Origin: an uncultured Paraprevotella sp.
Lineage (GTDB): Bacteria; Bacteroidota; Bacteroidia; Bacteroidales; Bacteroidaceae
Direction of reading: 5' to 3'
DNA: 64,000 bases
Assembly: GCA_947177395.1 (NCBI GenBank)
Contig: CAMWUI010000003.1
Span: forward strand, 1-64,000
Shown here: in pieces, positions 57,952 through 64,000 of the stretch
Position numbering within the stretch: the first letter of the stretch is position 1
Layout of the letters: each line of letters opens with the position of its first letter
Program-made: the position numbers and the translations under genes
Notes under the pieces: generated by a model
Seen by the model: only the letters and a program-made list of their open reading frames with translations
What the model was told of the DNA's origin: nothing
The model's database searches: none

Positions 57952-60561
57952 TCAGTATCTTTTGAACGATATCCTTACGGATTTTTTATCAATCAATCCA
58001 CTAGGTAACACCTTCAGTTCATCTTCACAAAACTTAAAGGTGTGGCATAACATGGCTTCCTCAACCTGTCTCAGACAGTCGTTGAAGGCTTCATTGTGAC
58101 CAATGGCATGTAACCCCGTATCTGTATAATCATATAACGCTATAACCTTGATGAAGAACATAAGAAGCTCTTCATTCCAGTCATTTTCATATTTTTTCAA
58201 ATGCTGCCCTATGTCAATCTTTTTGCCGGATCGCAGTTCATTTGAAATCTGATAGGCTAAAATCATCTCGCGAATCATTGATTTCATTTTGATGGTCCCT
58301 TCGTCTTTTCCTTCTATCAGACGATTGAGAAAACTGAGGTAGCGTGGTAAATGGGCAGGATCTTCATATCCCGCCAGAATTCCTTCTACCATCAATTGAC
58401 CTTTGAGCGCAAATACATATGGGCTGTTTTTTTTTCCTATACTTTCGTTTATTTCCTTCCTGATGGCTGCCTCTATAGCACACGATAAAGTGTACCCCTC
58501 ATCCTCATACCCTAATTCAAACAAACAGCGCAAATAGGAAATCGCCGTATCAATGCCCACTAAGAGGCAATTGTCCCTTACCAGATACTTCAGTGCCACT
58601 GCAGGTTTCCCCATAAGTATCTTTATATCCGCCACCTTTTGTGCATTATCAACCATGATTGAGTCACAGCGCGTTTCTATACGTTGCGCTAGAAGCATCA
58701 GCCTTACGACCTCAATTGGAAGATTGTTGTCCACAGCCAGTGACAGGCATTCTTTGATGTCATGCATTACCAGGTCTGGTGACACGTCGTTTATGGCACA
58801 TTGGTCCGCCCAATTCTGATTACACATAGCTAGACCTTTCCTCACATCGCTGCCATTAACTACGTGATACAAGTGATTTTCTATAGAATATATTTGTTCT
58901 TTATGAGTATCACAATAAGCCGCTATCTGGTCATTGGTATAATTAATAATAGTTGAAAGATTCTCTGTGATGAAAAGCCTGAACGAGCTATGATATATTT
59001 CATATACGTCGGAGTCTTTCTCTTTTAACAAATGCCAAAACTCCTTGGTAACCGACTTGAATTCAAAGGGGTTTGGACTTTTCATCATACCTATCAAATG
59101 CTCCTCTTCAACAGGTCCTCTTGTTTGAGACAACAAAGCCAGTACTTCGAATACGACACCTTTAGGATCCGCCTTCTTCCAGACAGCTTCATAATAAGAG
59201 CGGATATCTCCACTAATAGTAGGCAAACTAATCAGCCAGTCATTCAGTTCGCGTTCTTTGGTAGTCTCATTAAAGGTTTCAGAAATATAGCGACAGAGAT
59301 AGTTCATATATAGGGGATGACCCTCTGTTTTAACAGCAACAGCTTGTATAAACGAGTAAGGCTTAGACCACTCGCCGCTGTTTTCTTGTATAAACGATTC
59401 GCAAGCAGCCATATTCAATGGCGTAACTTCAATATGGTCGTCCGCAGCAATCCTCCCAATCACACTGGCAGGCAGTATCTCTTTTGTAATGCAAGACAAC
59501 ACTATGCTAATATTATCAGGCAGTGTATCGGGAATTAGTGAAAGGATATCATCTACGCGGTTGCCATTTTCTGTTGACAATTCATCCAGTCCGTCAATAA
59601 AAATCACACCACGTTTACCTTCGTTTAATAATACATGGCTAATTACCCTTAACCATCCTGCTATCCCATTACGTTTATCCTCAAATGAGGACTTTACAAG
59701 TTCAGCGCCTGTACGATTTGCATAAATAGTCTCTAACCAGTTAACAAAGAACCCTTGAGAGCAGCGTTCTGCTCGACTACGCGTATCATTAGGCACCTTA
59801 AAGAAGAACCGACCTAATACTTCCAAATTCTCGTATTTCGACTCAAAGTAAGCGGTTAATGTGGTCTTGCCGCAGCCAGGTGATCCATACAACAAAACCC
59901 ACTTGCTACTTCTTTCTGTAAGACGCTCATCCAAAGCTTGAATGACTTCAAAATTCGGTTGTGAAGCCTCAACGTCTCGCGCTATTGACGCTGGTATTGT
60001 TGTCACTTCCTGCTCTGTTTCTATTGGCAGATACCCTTCTTCTTGAATATCATTCAATTTTTGGACACTCACAAGGTTTAAGCTACTCCCTATTTGTTCT
60101 ATGACAACACCCACAACATTGTCGCCCTGAAAAACAGGAGCGCCCGACATGCCGCTATAGTTAAAGCTGTCTCCCGTGTCATCAGACTGAAGATTATAAT
60201 CTGCAATCGAATCTAATACTTTCTGTTTGATGTTGCCGTTAATCCTCAGTCCTTTCAGTTTGGCTGTATCAGGATATCCAAACGTAATGCAACTTTCTCC
60301 AATTCTTATATGATGAGATAGCAGAGGCAAATACTCTTCTGACGTTTTTCCCTGCACCTTTAACACTGCGACATCTGCATTCTCATATATTTTATCTACA
60401 ACAAACTTCAAATCGCCCCCAACAGCCTTCACCACGTTATTTCCATCATTTTTGAATGATTCTACTGTGTGCCATGCTGTTAATAAAAGATCAGGAGCCA
60501 CATAGAATGCAGTTCCAATTTCTTTGTCACAGATAACTTGTACTATCAGCTTCTCATACAT
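57952..60561 (-). CDS. Trypsin-like protease / STAND (NACHT-like) NTPase
   Basis: Triad context 'LLTAWHTV', 'ENADVAVLKV', 'NYSGMSGAPVF'; Walker A 'LYGSPGCGKTTL', Walker B 'GVIFIDGLDELS'. Confidence 0.9.
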   Translation of the reverse strand: MYEKLIVQVICDKEIGTAFYVAPDLLLTAWHTVESFKNDGNNVVKAVGGDLKFVVDKIYENADVAVLKVQGKTSEEYLPLLSHHIRIGESCITFGYPDTAKLKGLRINGNIKQKVLDSIADYNLQSDDTGDSFNYSGMSGAPVFQGDNVVGVVIEQIGSSLNLVSVQKLNDIQEEGYLPIETEQEVTTIPASIARDVEASQPNFEVIQALDERLTERSSKWVLLYGSPGCGKTTLTAYFESKYENLEVLGRFFFKVPNDTRSRAERCSQGFFVNWLETIYANRTGAELVKSSFEDKRNGIAGWLRVISHVLLNEGKRGVIFIDGLDELSTENGNRVDDILSLIPDTLPDNISIVLSCITKEILPASVIGRIAADDHIEVTPLNMAACESFIQENSGEWSKPYSFIQAVAVKTEGHPLYMNYLCRYISETFNETTKERELNDWLISLPTISGDIRSYYEAVWKKADPKGVVFEVLALLSQTRGPVEEEHLIGMMKSPNPFEFKSVTKEFWHLLKEKDSDVYEIYHSSFRLFITENLSTIINYTNDQIAAYCDTHKEQIYSIENHLYHVVNGSDVRKGLAMCNQNWADQCAINDVSPDLVMHDIKECLSLAVDNNLPIEVVRLMLLAQRIETRCDSIMVDNAQKVADIKILMGKPAVALKYLVRDNCLLVGIDTAISYLRCLFELGYEDEGYTLSCAIEAAIRKEINESIGKKNSPYVFALKGQLMVEGILAGYEDPAHLPRYLSFLNRLIEGKDEGTIKMKSMIREMILAYQISNELRSGKKIDIGQHLKKYENDWNEELLMFFIKVIALYDYTDTGLHAIGHNEAFNDCLRQVEEAMLCHTFKFCEDELKVLPSGLIDKKSVRISFKRY

Positions 60562-60562
60562 A

Positions 60563-61711
60563 TCATATCTCGATTTGAATGCCGCTCTTTCCTTCAGGAG
60601 TTATGACTTCAAAGTCAAAATCTTTGTGGTATAATCCGTCACTTAGCTCCTTGCAGATTGGTAAGTCATAATTGAAATATATCTTCATACCTTTACCCTT
60701 AGTGATGATATGTGCTAGCGCAGGCATATCTGGGTGGTTATACTTATCTCCATTCGTGGAAACCAACCATCTGTCCGAAACAATCAATTTAATCAACTCT
60801 GGCGAATTATTGTTATAGCTACCATGGTGAGATAGTTTCACCGCATCAAATATATATGGTGCTTTCTCTTCACCGTAAAGAGCCCTCAGAGAAGCTACCA
60901 CAGTTTCCGAATGTGAATCACCTAAAAACAGTAGTCGCTTTCTTTTCGTCTCAAGCACGAATGAAATGGAACTGCCGTTACTTGCTGAGCAATCTGGTTC
61001 ATAAGCCTCCTCACACAACTTAAGCAAATCATAACTCTTAGATACCTTTTTCTCATGAAAATGAAATCCAGGCATATCTTTGCTAAGACTAAACTCATAA
61101 GCATCATCCCAGAACTCTTCACTGTGAGCCTTCTTAAGCAATCCATCCTTAATCAGTCTTTTCTTCCAAAAACTTTCAAGGGCTTCTATATTCTTATTAT
61201 TAGGAGAAAGAACGTGAATGATAGCATCTCCTAACGGGGAGGTCATTGGTGCCATAATGGTATAACCTTTTGCCGATGTATTCCATGGAATCCCGTTTCT
61301 TGCTATAAGTGCAGACAAGGTACACCCCTGTTTTGCACTAATGGGTTTTGCTTTCTCCGCTCGATACTCTTTGCATATATTTCTATGAATAAACGTTTCT
61401 TTTTCTGCCGCAGTGACAGCCACTGACTGAATATGTCTGTAACCGTTATACCATATTTCTTTTATCCGAATAGGCATATCTTCCATCATCCTGATGATGC
61501 CAGAGATATGGTCACAGTCTATATGGGTCACAACTACTATATCAAGTTCACCTCCTCGCGCTGCAATTTCTTCTAAAGTAGGTAAAAGATAGTTCTCGTA
61601 TGTGTCTACGTATCCTCCATCAATGAGGATATAATGAGATGGCTGGATTTCCACCAGAATACAATCTCCATTGAGTGCTGGAAGAATGATAATTCTCATA
61701 AATCCTTTCAC
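60563..61711 (-). CDS. MBL-fold metallohydrolase (ComEC/Rec2-like)
   Basis: 'VVVTHIDCDHISGII', 'LLFLGDSHSE', 'VKLSHHGSYNNNS'; 1-nt gap to the STAND gene. Confidence 0.9.
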   Translation of the reverse strand: MKGFMRIIILPALNGDCILVEIQPSHYILIDGGYVDTYENYLLPTLEEIAARGGELDIVVVTHIDCDHISGIIRMMEDMPIRIKEIWYNGYRHIQSVAVTAAEKETFIHRNICKEYRAEKAKPISAKQGCTLSALIARNGIPWNTSAKGYTIMAPMTSPLGDAIIHVLSPNNKNIEALESFWKKRLIKDGLLKKAHSEEFWDDAYEFSLSKDMPGFHFHEKKVSKSYDLLKLCEEAYEPDCSASNGSSISFVLETKRKRLLFLGDSHSETVVASLRALYGEEKAPYIFDAVKLSHHGSYNNNSPELIKLIVSDRWLVSTNGDKYNHPDMPALAHIITKGKGMKIYFNYDLPICKELSDGLYHKDFDFEVITPEGKSGIQIEI

Positions 61712-61775
61712 TTATATTAGTTTATATGCTTATACTTCTTCACCAATTCCAGTATTTCTCTATACTTCTCAATTC

Positions 61776-63029
61776 TTACACCTCCATCAGCCACTTCCAA
61801 ACTGGCACCACGGGTATTCCCTCTTCCGTGCCCTCCTCATCATACGTAATCAGCAGGCACTTCCAGTTCTCGTGTGCTTTGGCATACTTCGCCAGTGGTG
61901 GCACTTCCCTGTTGTAAGTGGTCTCATCCTTGATGCTGTAGGACACCTGTATGGCCAACTTCTCGTCAGGTACCATGAAGTCTATCTCCTTCTCAGCGTT
62001 CAGGAAAAACACATTCTTTTTGCCAAACCGCCTGCACAGTTCCACAGCCACCATGTTCTCCAGTAGTGATGTCTCTGAGTTCATCAAGAACAGGTTCAGC
62101 AACCCGTTGTCAACGAAGTAGTATTTTTTCTGGGTTTCCTTCTCCGTCAGCTTACCCACCTCGTTCTCCATGGGCAGTATCAGCCAACTGTCAGCGGCAT
62201 AACCCGCATAGTCTATCGTAGTAGGCACACTGATGGGCGACCCCGTTGCTACTATAACGTTCTTCAGCCTGTTATACGACAGCGGTTGCTTCACACTCTC
62301 TGCCATTTTCTTGATCAGGATGTTCAGTACCCTGTCGTTCTTAATGTTGTTTCGCGCACAGATGTCACCAAGGTAGATTTTCTGGTACAAACTCGAAAGC
62401 ATAGCCCGCTTGTTCTTGAACGACAGGATTTCTGGCAGACCTCCGTAATAGAAGTACTCATTTAAATGTCGTTTCACCTCGCTTCTCTGGATAGTGTCAT
62501 ACTCCCAATGTTCCTTTAACTCGACATGCTGCGCTGCCAAATACTCTTTGAATGAGTATGGGTACGCATCATAGATAAAGAACCGTCCGCCCAGCGTGGT
62601 TGCCACCTCCTTGCTCAGCATCTTCGCATTGCTGCCCGTCACATAAACACGGTATTTAGCATCAGCCAGTCGGCGCACAAACTTATCCCAATGAGGAATA
62701 TTCTGTACCTCGTCCAGAAACACTACCGGCTTCTTACCATACAGTTCCAAATGGGCTTCCAGCAGGCTGTTGAAGTCTTCTGTCTGGAATTCCGCCAGAC
62801 GTTCATCCTCAAAGTCCACAAACAGAATCTCGTCCCATCCCTTTCCTACAGCCTGTAGCTGACGTACGCGCTGATACAACAGGTACGATTTACCCGCATG
62901 TCTCACGCCAACTATCACATAGTTGCCGTTCTCTTCGAATTCAACGGGACGATTCACTATCACCGCCTCATCCACCTCGCGTTGCTTACTGATCAAGCAT
63001 TGTTTGATGACATCTTTACTGATACTCAT
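61776..63029 (-). CDS. AAA ATPase with C-terminal DUF4143-like domain
   Basis: 'YVIVGVRHAGKSYLLYQRV', 'VFLDEVQNIPHWDKFVRRL', 'VYVTGSNAKMLS', 'LNEYFYYGGLPEILSF'. Confidence 0.92.
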   Translation of the reverse strand: MSISKDVIKQCLISKQREVDEAVIVNRPVEFEENGNYVIVGVRHAGKSYLLYQRVRQLQAVGKGWDEILFVDFEDERLAEFQTEDFNSLLEAHLELYGKKPVVFLDEVQNIPHWDKFVRRLADAKYRVYVTGSNAKMLSKEVATTLGGRFFIYDAYPYSFKEYLAAQHVELKEHWEYDTIQRSEVKRHLNEYFYYGGLPEILSFKNKRAMLSSLYQKIYLGDICARNNIKNDRVLNILIKKMAESVKQPLSYNRLKNVIVATGSPISVPTTIDYAGYAADSWLILPMENEVGKLTEKETQKKYYFVDNGLLNLFLMNSETSLLENMVAVELCRRFGKKNVFFLNAEKEIDFMVPDEKLAIQVSYSIKDETTYNREVPPLAKYAKAHENWKCLLITYDEEGTEEGIPVVPVWKWLMEV

Positions 63030-63174
63030 ATAAATTGTATTTTATAGGAATTGCACGATTTTATAAAGTTTGGTTTGCAAAGATGGATATTTTTATAAAA
63101 CAAAATTAATAACCCCTGCCTTTTTGCGATAATTTCACACTTTTTTATCACAAATCATCATTTTCCCTGTTTGC

Positions 63175-63993
63175 CTATTGTATTTGCGTTGCCCTAAACA
63201 CTTCTGTCAGATACGACACAATTCTTCTTCCACGTTGCCACTTTGAGTTCTTGGATGTAATGAACTCCTTTTCATCGTGATAGATGACGGTATCAACCCT
63301 TTGGGCAGGGTCATACTTGTACTCTCTGCCTGAGAAAGTGCAGATGGCACGGAGGAATAAGGAAAAGGAAGTGTGCGGTTTAAGATGATGAGAACGGATG
63401 AGTGCGGCCTTGATATATGCGGTTTCGTATTCGTGTTCCATGTCGTTGAGAGCCATCAGAATCGCCTCCTTCAATGCTTGTTTGTCGTCGGCTATAAGAA
63501 TGTCATCAATGCTCTGCTCTTCTTGCTGAAAGGTTCTGCGTCCGTGTTTGCCCTTCGTGTCGCGGAGAGTATTCTTCATGGCTTGCTTCAATTCTGCGTC
63601 TTCAACGTCCTTAATCTGTTTAGTCCATTCTGACTTCTTGTCAAGTGCATTAGTTACACTAATCTCCATTAGCTTTTCAACTATAGCCTTGACGCTCTCA
63701 CGTATGTAGGAGATTTGTTTGGCACCCAGGCTGACCTTGCTCAATGCCATTGCGCTTCTTGGCTTTCCGTGGTCATAGTAGAGATAATACAATGTACACA
63801 TCAGAAGGGGATTGCTGCCAGCATGAATTTGGTCACGGAGCTTGACGAACATCTCCGATAATGCTTGTATGGCAGACAACATGATTCTCTTTGACAGAGT
63901 CGCCAGTTCATCAGCGGAATGTCCCTTCCCAAAAGTGAATACAGCCATCTGAACAAAGGACGGCAATGACTCCCAAAACTCCTGAGCTGCCAC
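63175..63993 (-). CDS. Hypothetical protein, possibly incomplete at the window edge
   Basis: 272 aa open frame reaching almost to the end of the window; no catalytic motif recognised. Confidence 0.6.
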   Translation of the reverse strand: MAAQEFWESLPSFVQMAVFTFGKGHSADELATLSKRIMLSAIQALSEMFVKLRDQIHAGSNPLLMCTLYYLYYDHGKPRSAMALSKVSLGAKQISYIRESVKAIVEKLMEISVTNALDKKSEWTKQIKDVEDAELKQAMKNTLRDTKGKHGRRTFQQEEQSIDDILIADDKQALKEAILMALNDMEHEYETAYIKAALIRSHHLKPHTSFSLFLRAICTFSGREYKYDPAQRVDTVIYHDEKEFITSKNSKWQRGRRIVSYLTEVFRATQIQ

Positions 63994-64000
63994 GGAAGGA

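Larger units (their letters stand above)
36893..64000. mobile_element. tRNA-adjacent mobilizable genomic island (left part); right end and integrase not in window
   Basis: Begins at the tRNA 3' end; more AT-rich; mob genes, VapE, two defence-type operons; no integrase among the ORFs. Confidence 0.7.

Noticed and set aside
61776-63029. DUF4143-type ATPase as part of the AVAST-like system
   Set aside because: This family is widespread and not defence-specific. It is separated by about 64 bp from the MBL gene and is not translationally coupled, so it is listed as a neighbour only.

Overview
The window looks like a Bacteroidales chromosome segment. The evidence is TAnnTTTG-type -7 promoter boxes, SusC/SusD, BspA-like LRR and T9SS-like C-termini, and Bacteroides-type mobilization genes. 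Bases 1 to about 36.8 kb are ordinary host DNA. They contain secreted proteins, a MATE pump, flotillin/NfeD, NUDIX, topA-aroK-speA-argB, an ECF sigma factor with a putative autoregulated promoter, a GH2 beta-galactosidase, a SusCD-DUF4843-PKD-TlpA operon, CPBP, ribF, HAD and a Ca2+ P-type ATPase. A tRNA with anticodon CAT at 36819-36892 marks the junction to an AT-richer accessory island that runs off the right edge. The island carries a mobilization module (DUF3853-like HTH, VapE-like, MobC-like, relaxase) and two large minus-strand defence-type operons. Operon A is XRE, HNH nuclease, methyltransferase-HIT fusion, then Wadjet JetA-JetB-JetC-JetD. Operon B is an MBL-fold protein, a trypsin-like/STAND NTPase, a helical-repeat protein, two small mutually similar proteins, a helical protein and a DUF4365-like nuclease. 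It resembles type 1 AVAST but has extra genes. The STAND and helical-repeat ORFs are joined at an A6 run in the geometry expected of a -1 frameshift. The strongest candidates for undescribed biology are operon B, the XRE/HNH/MTase-HIT extension of Wadjet, and two structured intergenic repeats: a tandem array of covarying 23-24 nt hairpins and a 49-bp inverted repeat near 19.2-19.8 kb. All family calls come from reading motifs in the sequence. No database search was run.
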